Shown one piece after another: positions 13,150-22,000 of a stretch of 43,350 nt of DNA. Both the position numbers and the translations under genes were made by a program. Under the pieces are notes generated by a model, which saw only the letters and a list, made by a program, of their open reading frames with translations, had not been told where the DNA came from and did not search any database. The stretch lies in contig JAFXSH010000002.1 in NCBI GenBank assembly GCA_017525805.1, forward strand, positions 1 to 43,350, read 5' to 3'. Each line of letters starts with the position of its first letter. Position 1 is the first letter of the stretch. This DNA is from Clostridia bacterium (GTDB lineage Bacteria; Bacillota_A; Clostridia; Christensenellales; Aristaeellaceae).

Positions 13150-13539
13150 ATGGCGCTTTCTGAAAATATACGGTTCTATCGGGAACGTGCAGGAATGTAT
13201 CAATCCGATCTTGGCCGCATTCTGGGTGTATCTGCGCAAGCTGTTTCAAAATGGGAAGTCGGAAAAGCTGAACCGGATCAATCGGCTATTCTGAAAATGT
13301 GTGAGCTTTTTGATTGCTCAGTAAATCAACTATTTGGAATGAATGACAATAAAAATGAACCCCGCGACTCTACCGGGCTTGATCAGGTGCTTTCCAATGA
13401 TGAACTTCGTCTTTTGGTTTCTTACCGCGCTTTGTCTTTGGAAGGCCGGGAAAAGGTTCTTGCTTATGTTTCAGATATTTCTGTTCTGTATGCTTCTGAA
13501 AAAAATCAAACCTTTCCCGCTTCAAATGCGCTGAAATGA
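13150..13539 (+). CDS. Lysogeny repressor (129 aa, CI-like, XRE family)
   Basis: Residues 1-62 form a lambda-type HTH (YQSDLGRILGVSAQAVSKWE, then SAILKMCELFDCSVNQLFG). The remaining 65 residues, with helix-forming DELRLLVSYRALSLEGREKVLAYV, resemble the dimerisation helices of small Firmicutes phage repressors. There is no RecA-type autocleavage domain, so induction must use another route. The ATG follows AAAGGAG by nine bases. It is the first gene of the rightward lysogeny block and shares its control region with the Cro-like gene. The DNA is clearly more AT-rich than the virion genes. Confidence 0.82.
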   Translation: MALSENIRFYRERAGMYQSDLGRILGVSAQAVSKWEVGKAEPDQSAILKMCELFDCSVNQLFGMNDNKNEPRDSTGLDQVLSNDELRLLVSYRALSLEGREKVLAYVSDISVLYASEKNQTFPASNALK

Positions 13540-14432
13540 AAAAGTATGGCGATAGAGGTATGGAAGCATTGTATATTTTTGGCGGTATTTTTGCGCTGAT
13601 TCTCTTTTTATGTTTTATCGTGTATCTGACATACCTTCCAGAAGAAAAAGCACGCAAGAAGGCAATGGAAGAAGCACGCAAAGAGGAATCCGCTAAAAAT
13701 CTGAATAACCAGCAAAAAGAAAATAATTCGCACAAAATAGATAATTCTAATTTCGTAAATTCAGAATCAAACAAGTATAAAGAAGAAATTGAAAAGTTGA
13801 AAAAGGATCTCGAAAAAAAGGATGAGATAATAGATCAATTGAGGCGAAAACTGTTTGATTATGAACATGCGAAAAAGACAAAAGAGCGATTGGATTCAAA
13901 TAAAACAGATGCTCTTATCGATAGGAATCATGAATTATCACAGGAAAATAAAGAATTAGATGCAGAAAACTTTAGTTTGGAGCTACAACTTGCAGATAAA
14001 GAAATGATCATCGAAAAATTATTAAAAGATCAACAGGATTCCACTATTTTTGGGTATAGCGCCTCTGATATAACAAGTTTGTTTGAACGCTTGCACGATT
14101 TTGAAAATCAGGAATCTCGCCTTGATCACGCAGCGATATCTTCCGCTCGGCGTGATACATGGAAGGATTTAAAAGGAAAACCTTACAAAACATTGACGCC
14201 TGAGCAGCAATCACAGATTCATTTTCCTGTTCTTGATCCTTCTTATGTTTATTTCTTGCCTTCCCACCCCACTTTTCATTCTGTTTATTGGTGCTATTCT
14301 TTGGATAATTCTCCTTCTCCAAACAAAACCACCCTTTGCGATGCGATACAGCAAAAACTTAAACCATGCTCAAAGTGTGTCGATCCCGAAACTTATAACG
14401 ACTATCTGATTCAGCACAAGCAGCCGAAATAG
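13536..14432 (+). CDS. Membrane-anchored coiled-coil protein with C-terminal Cys zinc-type module (298 aa)
   Basis: Residues 12-34 are a transmembrane helix (IFGGIFALILFLCFIVYLTY). Residues 37-75 are charged and low in complexity, and 80-165 form a coiled coil (KYKEEIEKLKKDLEKKDEII and following). The C-terminal 60 residues hold TFHSVYWCYSLDN, then PCSKCVDP: a H...C...CxxC arrangement like that of the Ada metal-binding fold and like the end of the next gene product. The start overlaps the repressor stop (ATGA) without its own ribosome site, so translation is coupled. Expression from the prophage suggests a role in lysogenic conversion or exclusion. The DNA is AT-rich, suggesting a separately acquired moron. 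Confidence 0.65.
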   Translation: MKKYGDRGMEALYIFGGIFALILFLCFIVYLTYLPEEKARKKAMEEARKEESAKNLNNQQKENNSHKIDNSNFVNSESNKYKEEIEKLKKDLEKKDEIIDQLRRKLFDYEHAKKTKERLDSNKTDALIDRNHELSQENKELDAENFSLELQLADKEMIIEKLLKDQQDSTIFGYSASDITSLFERLHDFENQESRLDHAAISSARRDTWKDLKGKPYKTLTPEQQSQIHFPVLDPSYVYFLPSHPTFHSVYWCYSLDNSPSPNKTTLCDAIQQKLKPCSKCVDPETYNDYLIQHKQPK

Positions 14433-14461
14433 CATTACAAAGCAAGGTCAGGAGGCCATGC

Positions 14462-14836
14462 ATGAAAAAGTATTCCATCGTCGTCACCCTCATCGCCCTG
14501 GGCCTGCTTTTCTACATCCTCATAGGCCAACCATCGCCGGACAAAACCACCGGCGCTCAAACGGCCTCCAGCTATTCCGCCTCCGTTTATCAGCCCGCCG
14601 CCCAGCCCAAGGCAACCGCAAAGCCTGCCGCGAAAAAAACCGCCATGCCATCCCCGAAGCCCACCGCCAAGCCCGCCACGAAAACCTACATCCTCAATAA
14701 AAGCTCCAGAGTTTTTCATAAGCCCTCCTGCTCCAGCGTCAAGCAGATGAAGGATTCCAATAAACGCACCTACACCGGCACCCGCGCCCAGGTCGTTGAT
14801 ATGGGCTACCGCCCTTGCCAGCGCTGCAAACCTTAA
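14462..14836 (+). CDS. Anchored or secreted protein with Ada-like Cys module (124 aa)
   Basis: Residues 1-22 are a signal or anchor helix (SIVVTLIALGLLFYILIG). Residues 25-75 are a Pro/Ala/Lys/Thr linker typical of extracellular spacers. Residues 77-124 are a compact module: FHKPSC, then YTGTRAQVVDMGYRPCQRC. That H-x3-C ... PCxxC pattern matches the Ada-type zinc fold and the C-terminus of the preceding protein. The ATG follows AGGAGG by six bases. The topology places the module outside the membrane unless the helix is reversed. It is followed by a bidirectional terminator. Confidence 0.68.
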   Translation: MKKYSIVVTLIALGLLFYILIGQPSPDKTTGAQTASSYSASVYQPAAQPKATAKPAAKKTAMPSPKPTAKPATKTYILNKSSRVFHKPSCSSVKQMKDSNKRTYTGTRAQVVDMGYRPCQRCKP

Positions 14837-14860
14837 CCGGCCGATTCAGCAAATCACATG

Positions 14861-14885
14861 AAAAAAAGCCCCCCTCGGGGCTTTT
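14861..14885. terminator. Bidirectional terminator between the anchored protein and hicB
   Basis: AAGCCCC and CGGGGCTT pair around a short C/T loop, with seven A residues on one side and TTTT on the other. It ends the rightward repressor operon and the leftward hicAB transcript. Confidence 0.8.
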
Positions 14886-14896
14886 CGGAAAGGCGG

Positions 14897-15295
14897 TCAT
14901 TGCATGCCCAGCTTGGCGGTCAGGGCCTCCTGCAAGGTCTGGGAAAAGTTCACGTTGGCCGCTTCGGCGGCGGTGTTCAGCCATTGGGGAATGGAAAGGG
15001 TTTTCTTTACCGCCATGTTGGAAATCTTTTTGCGGTAGGTCACGGTGTCCGCCAGGATCAGCGTCACGATCGCCCCTTTTTCCGTGGGGTGTATAGCGTT
15101 CAGGTCGCTGGGCGCGGGAATCGGTTCCTTCTGATCTTCCATATGCGTCAGCATCAGGTTCAGCACATCTTCCCCCATTTCCAGCGCGTCCACAAGGTTT
15201 TCCCCGCTGGTAAAGCAATTTTCTATATCGGGGAATGTCACCATAAAGCCGGGTTCGTCCGGCTCGATGATCGCCGGAAAACAATACTTTGCCAT
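14897..15295 (-). CDS. hicB: HicB-like antitoxin
   Basis: The 132-aa product starts AKYCFPAIIEPDEPGFMVTF, the degenerate RNase-H-like HicB fold, with FPDIENCFTSGENLVDALEM as the typical strand-helix continuation. The C-terminus (RKKISNMAVKKTLSIPQWLN) looks like a ribbon-helix-helix DNA-binding end. It neutralises HicA and represses the operon, most likely at the palindrome inside the hicA promoter. GGAGG lies nine bases before the ATG at 15295. It is the second gene after hicA, the usual order. Confidence 0.9.
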   Translation of the reverse strand: MAKYCFPAIIEPDEPGFMVTFPDIENCFTSGENLVDALEMGEDVLNLMLTHMEDQKEPIPAPSDLNAIHPTEKGAIVTLILADTVTYRKKISNMAVKKTLSIPQWLNTAAEAANVNFSQTLQEALTAKLGMQ

Positions 15296-15329
15296 ATTCT
15301 GTGTCCTCCTTCTGTCTCGCGGACTTCCC

Positions 15330-15515
15330 TTATTTCAGCCCCGCCTGCTTGTTCACCGCTTTTTCTATCCCTTTTCCTATCTCCTGTGTGTCATGCCTCG
15401 GCACAGGAAACTTCTTTTGTGTAATGGGGCTGTACCAAATTTCGTGGTTTCCGCCCTCGTCTATTTTTCGGCATCCTGCCTCCCGAAGCTGACGCTTTTT
15501 TTCCGCCCACCTCAT
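15330..15515 (-). CDS. hicA: HicA-like mRNA interferase toxin
   Basis: The 61-aa product has the HicA double-stranded-RNA-binding-like fold: KQLREAGC-type first helix (here RQLREAGCRK), then GGNHEIW with the catalytic His24, the PVPRH segment and EIGKGIEKAV. HicA cleaves mRNA and halts translation when free of HicB. The ATG at 15515 follows GGAGGG; a longer frame to 15566 would begin inside the -35 box and is rejected. The pair sits in the prophage-expressed block, where it may stabilise the prophage or act against other phages. Confidence 0.92.
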   Translation of the reverse strand: MRWAEKKRQLREAGCRKIDEGGNHEIWYSPITQKKFPVPRHDTQEIGKGIEKAVNKQAGLK

Positions 15516-15537
15516 GCTTTTCCCTCCTTGCCCCCTC

Positions 15538-15566
15538 ATTATACTACGTAACATTACGTATGTCAA
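15538..15566 (-). promoter_or_regulatory. hicAB promoter with embedded palindromic operator
   Basis: On the minus strand TTGACA (15566-15561), exactly 17 bases, then TATAAT (15543-15538): a full consensus promoter. The spacer contains the perfect palindrome TACGTAA-TG-TTACGTA (15545-15560), the likely HicB operator. Confidence 0.9.
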
Positions 15567-15603
15567 GCGGTAACTTGCAAGTTATAAGCAAGTTATTTTC
15601 AAA

Positions 15604-15653
15604 ATAATCTTGGGAATAATCTTATGATTTTCTAAAGATTATCACAAGATAAT
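15604..15653. promoter_or_regulatory. AT-rich ~50-bp dyad upstream of the recombinase (attP candidate or double operator)
   Basis: ATAATCTTG (15604-15612) and ATAATCTTA (15616-15624) are mirrored by TAAAGATTAT (15633-15642) and CAAGATAAT (15645-15653), both pairs centred near 15629. The size and imperfect symmetry fit an attP site of a large serine recombinase, which usually lies beside its gene. GATAAT (15648-15653) may also serve as the recombinase -10 box. A second inverted repeat, TAACTTGC / GCAAGTTA, lies at 15571-15595. Confidence 0.5.
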
Positions 15654-15668
15654 TTAGGAGCTGATTCC

Positions 15669-17216
15669 ATGTCCTACTGCATGTACCTGCGCAAGTCCCG
15701 CGCCGATCTGGAAGCGGAAGCCCGCGGCGAGGGCGAAACCCTCTCCCGCCATCTGCACACCCTCACGCTCCTGGCCGCCCGCCTGAATATTGACGTGGCG
15801 CCCTCCGCCATCTATCGGGAGATCGTGTCCGGGGACACCATCGCCGCCCGGCCCATGATGCAGCGCCTTTTGGAAGAAGTGCAGCGCGGCATGTGGGAGG
15901 GCGTGCTGTGCACCGAAGTGGAGCGCCTGGCCCGCGGCGACACCATTGACCAGGGCATTGTGGCCCAGGCGTTCCGCGTCAGCGGCACCAGGATCATCAC
16001 CCCCGCGAAAACCTACGATCCCAATAACGAAATCGACGAAGAATACTTTGAATTTTCCCTATTCATGGCCCGCCGTGAATACAAGGCCATCAAGCGCCGC
16101 ATGCAGGCGGGCCGCGCCGCCTCCGTCCGGGAGGGTCATTACGTGGGCGGCAAGCGCCCCTTCGGCTATCAGGTGGTGAAGTGCACCGGCAGCAAGGGCT
16201 ACACCCTCCAGCAAATCCCGGAGGAAGCCCGCATCGTCCGGCTGGCCTATGATTACTACCTCCACCATGGCTTAGGCACGGCTGCCATCGCCAACCGCCT
16301 GAACGCCATGGGCAGCACCACCTATAACGGCCACACTTGGGACGCTAACTCCGTTCGCAAGATGCTTTTGCTGCCAATTTATGCCGGCTATGTCCAGTGG
16401 CTGAAGCGCGAAAGCAAGCCTCTGTACAAGGACGGCGTGCTCCAGGCCGCCCGGCCCCTGTCGGACCGGTACATTCTGGCCAAGGGCCTGCATGAGGGCA
16501 TCGTCACGCCCGAGGAATACGATCAAGTGCGCGCCCTGGCCGAATCCCGCCGCTGTATCGCCCATGTGGACAACAAGCACATTTCCAACCCTTTGGCCGG
16601 GCTGATCAAATGCGGCCTGTGCGGCTATGCCATCACCCGCCGCAATAATACCCGTGGCGTTTTCCTCTGCTGCAAAAACCCTGTCTGCTCCTGCTCCTCC
16701 GCGTATATGGACGTGGTTCTCTCCGTGATCCTGGACACCCTGCGCGGCTATGTGATCCAGTACGAGGGCCAGGCCGCCCCGCCCGTCCCCGCGCCCGTCG
16801 ATCACTCCCAGGAGCTTTCCGCCGCCAACCAGGCCCTTGCCACCGCCCGCCGCCAGCTCACCGCCGCCAAGGATTTGCTGGAAAAAGGCATTTACTCCAT
16901 AGAAGAATTTTTAGAGCGCCGCACCGCCCTGAATGAAAAAATCGCGGCCAGCGAAGCGGAAATTTCCCGCCTCACCGCCGCTTCCGCCCAGCCGCCCGAA
17001 TCCCAGGCCGCGCAGATCATCCGCGCCCTGCCCCAAATCCGCCGCGTGCTGGACGCCTGGCCCTACGCCACCACCCCCGCCGACCAAAACGCCCTCCTGC
17101 GCTCCATCCTCTCCCGCGTCACCTATTCCAAAACCGGCCCCCTCACCCGCGATAAAAACCCCCGCGATTCCGTTTCCCTTTCTTTGTCCTTTTTGCCGAC
17201 ACCAGAGGAACAATGA
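15669..17216 (+). CDS. int: Large serine recombinase (integrase)
   Basis: The 515-aa product has the resolvase catalytic domain at residues 1-150 with the nucleophile Ser10 in YLRKSR and Arg residues in ERLARGDT. A recombinase domain covers about 160-290 (GKRPFGYQ..., LGTAAIANRLN). A zinc ribbon has C315/C318 (CGLCG) and C335, C340 and C342. A coiled coil covers about 378-437. This is the architecture of phage integrases such as those of phiC31 and TP901-1, joining attP to attB through a Ser-DNA link. AGGAG lies eight bases before the ATG. No excision factor is recognised; a separate directionality factor is expected. Confidence 0.95.
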   Translation: MSYCMYLRKSRADLEAEARGEGETLSRHLHTLTLLAARLNIDVAPSAIYREIVSGDTIAARPMMQRLLEEVQRGMWEGVLCTEVERLARGDTIDQGIVAQAFRVSGTRIITPAKTYDPNNEIDEEYFEFSLFMARREYKAIKRRMQAGRAASVREGHYVGGKRPFGYQVVKCTGSKGYTLQQIPEEARIVRLAYDYYLHHGLGTAAIANRLNAMGSTTYNGHTWDANSVRKMLLLPIYAGYVQWLKRESKPLYKDGVLQAARPLSDRYILAKGLHEGIVTPEEYDQVRALAESRRCIAHVDNKHISNPLAGLIKCGLCGYAITRRNNTRGVFLCCKNPVCSCSSAYMDVVLSVILDTLRGYVIQYEGQAAPPVPAPVDHSQELSAANQALATARRQLTAAKDLLEKGIYSIEEFLERRTALNEKIAASEAEISRLTAASAQPPESQAAQIIRALPQIRRVLDAWPYATTPADQNALLRSILSRVTYSKTGPLTRDKNPRDSVSLSLSFLPTPEEQ

Positions 17217-17242
17217 TTCATTTTTCATTCTTTAGTGTCTGC

Positions 17243-17273
17243 AAAAAAGCCCGATCGTCAGAGCGGGCCTTTT
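17243..17273. terminator. Bidirectional terminator between int and the lysis genes
   Basis: GCCCG ... CGGGC with A6 on the left and TTTT on the right separates the convergent recombinase gene and lysis operon. Confidence 0.8.
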
Positions 17274-17299
17274 CCTTTTTCTTTTCCTTTTCCGTCAGG

Positions 17300-17404
17300 T
17301 CACATAGCGTTATACTGCGCGTGCAGTTTCTCCATCATCGTATTTTCATGCACGAAAAACGGGATGCATGCCGGTTCCTCCTCTTTCTGCTTGCATTCGT
17401 TCAT
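17300..17404 (-). CDS. Very small protein after the holin gene (34 aa)
   Basis: A short frame begins one base after the holin stop: MNECKQKEEEPACIPFFVHE and ends MEKLHAQYNAM. The FVHE phrase after a Cys/Pro-rich start recalls a small protein often found beside holin genes in Firmicutes phages, though relatives are usually longer and have a membrane helix. The ribosome site is weak, so translation is probably coupled to the holin. Function is unknown; this may be a shortened remnant. Confidence 0.45.
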   Translation of the reverse strand: MNECKQKEEEPACIPFFVHENTMMEKLHAQYNAM

Positions 17405-17405
17405 T

Positions 17406-17852
17406 TCACTTTTCCCCGCTTTCGTCGCCGCCGTCGCCTTTCTCCCGCATGATTTCCAGGGCTTTCAGCAGCACCTTGGGCACGGGCACGCCCATGGCCG
17501 CCGCGTTTTCCAGGATGCTCAGCCCTTCGCTGGCCACGAACCACAGGCAGCATGCCCCGGTCACGGCGGCCACTTGGATTCCGGCGCTCACTGTGATTGC
17601 ACGATCCACCAGCGCGGCCAGGCCCACGATAATCAGGATCAGCACTTTTTTCAGCAGCCCTTGAAACGCGGTTCTGCTTGACAGTCCCCCGTTTTCGGTC
17701 TTGGGGCTTTTCCCCATGGCTCCGCACATCAGGCCGGTGATATAGTCCAGGGTCATTACGGCCACCAGCACCCAAATGATGGGCGGCAGCCCGGTAAAGA
17801 AGCTGACCACGGCGCCCAGGGCCGCCGCCAGCGCTTCGGTGATTTTCTTCAT
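17406..17852 (-). CDS. Phage holin (toxin-secretion/lysis holin family)
   Basis: The 148-aa product has hydrophobic segments at about residues 5-22, 25-42 and 75-95 and the signature TLDYITGLMCG at residues 33-43, typical of the phage holin family related to holin_4_1 of Firmicutes. A further hydrophobic stretch (VAAVTGACCLWFVASEGLSI) precedes a charged C-terminus. It should form membrane lesions that release the endolysin. The ATG at 17852 follows AAAGGAG; an upstream Met at 17888 has no such site. It is downstream of the endolysin gene in the lysis cassette. Confidence 0.85.
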   Translation of the reverse strand: MKKITEALAAALGAVVSFFTGLPPIIWVLVAVMTLDYITGLMCGAMGKSPKTENGGLSSRTAFQGLLKKVLILIIVGLAALVDRAITVSAGIQVAAVTGACCLWFVASEGLSILENAAAMGVPVPKVLLKALEIMREKGDGGDESGEK

Positions 17853-17899
17853 GGTTTTCTCCTTTCGGTCGATAGGTTTGAAGGACATTTATGCCCCTA

Positions 17900-18091
17900 T
17901 CAACCGGGCGGCCTGTTCTGCCCCAGCTTATCCAACAGCGCCGCATCCGGCGCTTTGGTCACGATGGGTGTCGGTTCCCGGTTCCACCATGGCTCTTCCC
18001 GCATATACCGCAGGGCCACGATCAGCACGGCGACGATCAGCATTAGCAACAGAATAATCGTAACGATGAACATTAACGCCTTTTTCTCCAC
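17900..18091 (-). CDS. Small single-span membrane protein in the lysis cassette (63 aa)
   Basis: A strongly hydrophobic helix at about residues 6-28 (MFIVTIILLLMLIVAVLIVA) is followed by RYMREEPWWNREPTP and a polar tail. The size, one helix and location between endolysin and holin fit a spanin-like or auxiliary lysis protein, but a Gram-positive host makes a spanin unlikely. I chose the GTG at 18091, nine bases after GGGGG. TTG at 18097 (overlapping the endolysin stop as TTGA) and ATG at 18073 are alternatives. Confidence 0.6.
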   Translation of the reverse strand: MEKKALMFIVTIILLLMLIVAVLIVALRYMREEPWWNREPTPIVTKAPDAALLDKLGQNRPPG

Positions 18092-18093
18092 AA

Positions 18094-19035
18094 TCAATCA
18101 CCCCCAGCATAGCCCCGAACATCAAGCGCCATGTCCCCCAAAGTGTCCACCCACGCCAGCAGCATGGCAACGGGCACGCGCACGGTTCCTTCCTCCGGCG
18201 CTTCCCCCGGTTCGTCCGGGAAATCATCGTTCTCCGGCGCTCCGCCCATGGCCGCCCAGGTCTTGGGGCCTACCACACCGTCAGCGGTCAGTCCTTTGGT
18301 TTTCTGGAACGCTTTCACAGCCTCCTCGGTCTTGGCCCCGAAAGCGCCGTCAATGACCAGCCCAGCCCCGGCTTCATCGTTCAAATATTCTTGCAGGCTT
18401 TTGACCAATTCCCCCTTGCTCCCCCGGCGCAGGGTGGGCAGATTGTTTTTCGGGTCGATTCCAGCCGCTTTCAGCTCGGCGTCAGAGTACAGCCCGGCCG
18501 GTATGCCGTAGGCCGTCCAGTCCCGTTCCCCGCTCTGAACCGTGCCGCTGCAATGGACGGTCACGCCCATCCCCACATGCATGCCAGTGTGTTGCCATAT
18601 GCCGTTTTTACGCTCAAACACACAGCCCACAAGCCCAGCGGGCATGTCTGCATAATTTCCCCGAACGGCCCAGTTGCTTTCTTTTTCGTACTGCGCCCCG
18701 CAGGTGTCGCCGTACAAATCAAGACCCACCTGTTTCAGCAGCCAGTCCGTAAAGCCTCGGCAGTCAAAGCACCTCGTCCCCTGCCATGGGCATCCCTCAC
18801 AGCTCGCTTGCTTTCCGCTCAAAACGGGGCATGTCCTATAGATGTTCTCTTTTTTATCCGGCCTGTACCCGGCCCGTGTTTTGCGCTCCTCGGGCGTACA
18901 CATGGCCCCCCAGGCCCCCCACACGTAGGGCCAGCCGAAGCACGCCCAGGCCAGGGCTACCACGATTTCCGCCTTGCTCTTGCCCCCGGCTTTCAGGCGA
19001 TTTTTCAGGGCTTCCACTCCATCCGCTGTGTACAT
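18094..19035 (-). CDS. Endolysin: NlpC/P60-type peptidase plus peptidoglycan-binding domain
   Basis: The 313-aa product has an N-terminal NlpC/P60-like domain with nucleophile Cys92 in FDCRGFTDW and His153 in HTGMHVGMG. An unusual Cys-rich insert (CPVLSGKQASCEGCPWQGTR) before the nucleophile may bind metal. Residues 200-263 are a peptidoglycan-binding_1 domain (LRRGSKGELVKSLQEYLN, DGAFGAKTEEAVKAFQ, GVVGPKTW). A Pro/Glu-rich C-terminal tail follows. It should cut the peptide part of host peptidoglycan at lysis. AAAGGAG precedes the ATG. It lies 14 bases downstream of the tail spike gene and overlaps the next small gene. Confidence 0.9.
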   Translation of the reverse strand: MYTADGVEALKNRLKAGGKSKAEIVVALAWACFGWPYVWGAWGAMCTPEERKTRAGYRPDKKENIYRTCPVLSGKQASCEGCPWQGTRCFDCRGFTDWLLKQVGLDLYGDTCGAQYEKESNWAVRGNYADMPAGLVGCVFERKNGIWQHTGMHVGMGVTVHCSGTVQSGERDWTAYGIPAGLYSDAELKAAGIDPKNNLPTLRRGSKGELVKSLQEYLNDEAGAGLVIDGAFGAKTEEAVKAFQKTKGLTADGVVGPKTWAAMGGAPENDDFPDEPGEAPEEGTVRVPVAMLLAWVDTLGDMALDVRGYAGGD

Positions 19036-19049
19036 TTTGCGCTCCTTTC

Positions 19050-22000
19050 TTATGTCGCCGCAGGCGGGGTGATCTCGAACAGGAAATCTTTTGCATCTAC
19101 AAAACGAATTGTATCATTAGTAGCTGATAAGTAGTTCGCGGAGAAACGAACGTATTTTGTCCCGCTGTCAAGAACGTGTTCGGTTCGGATGTATTCGCCG
19201 TTGGACGTATACGCGATGGTGGTAGACTTCACCAGGGCCATCGTCTCGTCATACTCATGGCAGCGCCAATTGTAGTTATTGTTGCGCGGGTTTTTCTGGT
19301 TTCCGATGTACTTCACCGTCGAAAGCGGAATCACCGGCAGGTAATCCACCGTCGCCATAGACCGGGAATCATTGTAGAGTTCGCCAAAGTTTACCGCCGT
19401 TCCGGTGCTGGCGTCCGTCAGCCGCCTGATCTGAGAGATGGGAAGCAGGAAAGCGTTGTATTTGAACGTGCCCTGCTTATAGGGCGTAATGGCCGGGGTC
19501 TGGATCCGGGGCGCGTATTTGGGCCGGGCGAACACCCGGAAATACTTGTCCGGGCCGATGATCGTAGAAAGATCGTAGAAAGAAATTTTCAAATTCTGCT
19601 GTTCAAAAGACCCGGTAACGCTGACGGATTCGGTCACAACTACATAATCACTGTTTGTGCCCAGCACAAACATGCAGTGTTCAATGTTGTAATAGGCGCT
19701 TGGCCGGTTCGTGCCGCTGCTGCCGAAAAGAATGTCTCCGAATTGCAGGGTGTCCCGTGCCGTTTTCGTATCCGTCGGAAGATCGAACAGCCGCCCGTGC
19801 TGGGCAAACCACATGGCAAGCTCGGACGTTTGCAGGCCGCCCTTTGGCATGTATTCCGATTTGCTGGGGCCGATGTGATCGCTCATGTACTGCATTTCTT
19901 TGTTGTCTGCGCTTTCCCCAAGCACGTACCGGGAATTGGCGTAGGTAATGCCAAGCAGCACCGCGTTCACATAGGCGGAGCAGTCCATTTCAAACAGATT
20001 GCTTTCGTCTCTGGCACAGTTGGCGGAAAACAGGTCATTGTTGAAGCTGGTTCCGTGGTGCATATTTGGATTGCCGATCCACGTCTGCATGATGTCCACC
20101 AGTTGTTCGCGCGGTGCGTTGGCTTGCGGCAATGGAGCCTGATTCGGCACGGGGAACACATAGCTGTTGTCATTGCGCTGGTAGCCGTAGGTGCTCCATG
20201 TTGCGCTTTTCTCAAACCAGCACGGCCCGCCCGTTCCCCAGGAAGAATCATCATGCAGCACCAACACCTTGTCCGCCGTGGAAGCAGCAAGACCGGCCAT
20301 GTTGGCAACGATCTGGATGCCGTCCAATCCGCCGCCGCCGCCGCTTTCGATGGACGCAAGCTCCCCGCCTACGGTGGTGGCTTCGCAGTTCTGGCCCGCG
20401 CCGCTGGTCACGATGGTTCCGCCCTGGGCAATGTCCGCCGTGGCCTTGTACAGCGTCCCGGACAGAATAAAATAGTCGCCTGTAGCGTGCGCCATGGACG
20501 CCGTGGTGCTGTCTTCGGTGTATGCTAAAGCGCTCTTTAAGTCACTCACATCTTTGACCAATATGATATAAGCTGGCTTATAATTCATCGACTGGATAGT
20601 CAAAGCATTGTTTGCGTACCAGTCAAAATCGTATTCCTCATCACCAGGATTGATGCTGAACAGCCTGTATTCCTCGCTCGTGCTGAGATAGTTCATCCCG
20701 AACGAGCGGATATTCTTGGTCGCCGCGATCGACGGAACATTGAACACCGTAGCGACTACACTGCCCATGACGGACGGGGGCATCAGGCCGCCCGAACCAC
20801 TGCCGCCGTGCAGGATGTTGAAGTTGACCGCCGTCACCTGATAAGCGCCGCGCATCTTTACCGCCGTTGCCACGGTATCGGCACAGCAGTCCGTAATATG
20901 CAGGTCATTCTCGGTGTCGAACATCACGCTGGTCGGGATGATCGCCGCTTCGGTATTCCAACTGTGTACATGGTTGTAGTAGTTGTTGCCGCCGACATTG
21001 TGGATCGCCGTACCGACATTTTTGGTCACGATGTTCGCGAAGTTGCTGTCGTGGGTATACATCTGGATACCGACAGTGCTTGCGCTGTTCGTCCCGGCGA
21101 TGCGGATATCATCGAAGAACAACTCAAAACCGCCGATGGCGTAAATACCGCACAGGTTGAATCCGCAGATGTCAATGTTCTGGAACTCCATACCGCCCAC
21201 AGTCTGGACGAAGATGCCGTAGTTGCAGAATGCGTTACAGTCAATCGTCAGGTTATTGATAAGCGCTTTGCCCGTAGTAGACGGGAACTGTGCTTGGTCT
21301 ATGTCGATATAGAAGACATGCGCCCAATTGCCGAGCCGGTATACGTCCTCACCAGTCCAAGGACCAGCAGGATGCGCATCACCGAATATATACGGGAGTC
21401 CATCATGTAATACCTTATCGCCCTCTTCGTATGATTCAGACGTGCTGAACTCGGACATCTCGGACGTGTCTACATTGACCGCCTTGATTGTCGAACCGTT
21501 GCCGTAGATATTGATGCGCTTGGTGAGGTCAATTTCCTTGTTGACGCAGTAGGTCTTCCCATAACCGAACACCACAGGAACGCCAGCCTGTTGTGCAAGG
21601 ACAAAAGCGGTCATTACAGCGTCCGTGTCATCAGTCGTGCCGTCACCTACAGCACCGTACATGTCCGGCGAAATCCCGGCTTCAGCCACATTTATGTTGA
21701 GCCTGCCCTGACGCTTCTGCCCATCCGTGAGCGATTGATCATCATTCACATGCAGAGCGGCGATGTTATTGCAAGCCTGTAATTTTTGCGTCTGAGCAAG
21801 GTATCCGTTACGGTCATACGGCACACAATGCCCGAACTCGTTGATGAACGTCAACGGAGCGCCGCTGTCCACATTGACGAGCGACCAATGCCCGTAAGTG
21901 AACGCTTCGTCAGCAGGGATAGCCTGTGCCGCCTGACGCAGTTTCCCCTCATAGAACAGATAATCTCCGTAGGCATAGGGCGGGTCGTATTCGGTGGAGA

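Noticed and set aside
14458..14700. An 80-codon plus-strand frame starting four bases before the 124-aa gene
   Set aside because: It overlaps almost wholly with the better frame, whose start has ideal ribosome-site spacing and a clear signal helix.
17401..17946. A 181-codon frame overlapping the holin gene
   Set aside because: It has no membrane segments or family signs. The alternative frame encodes a recognisable holin.
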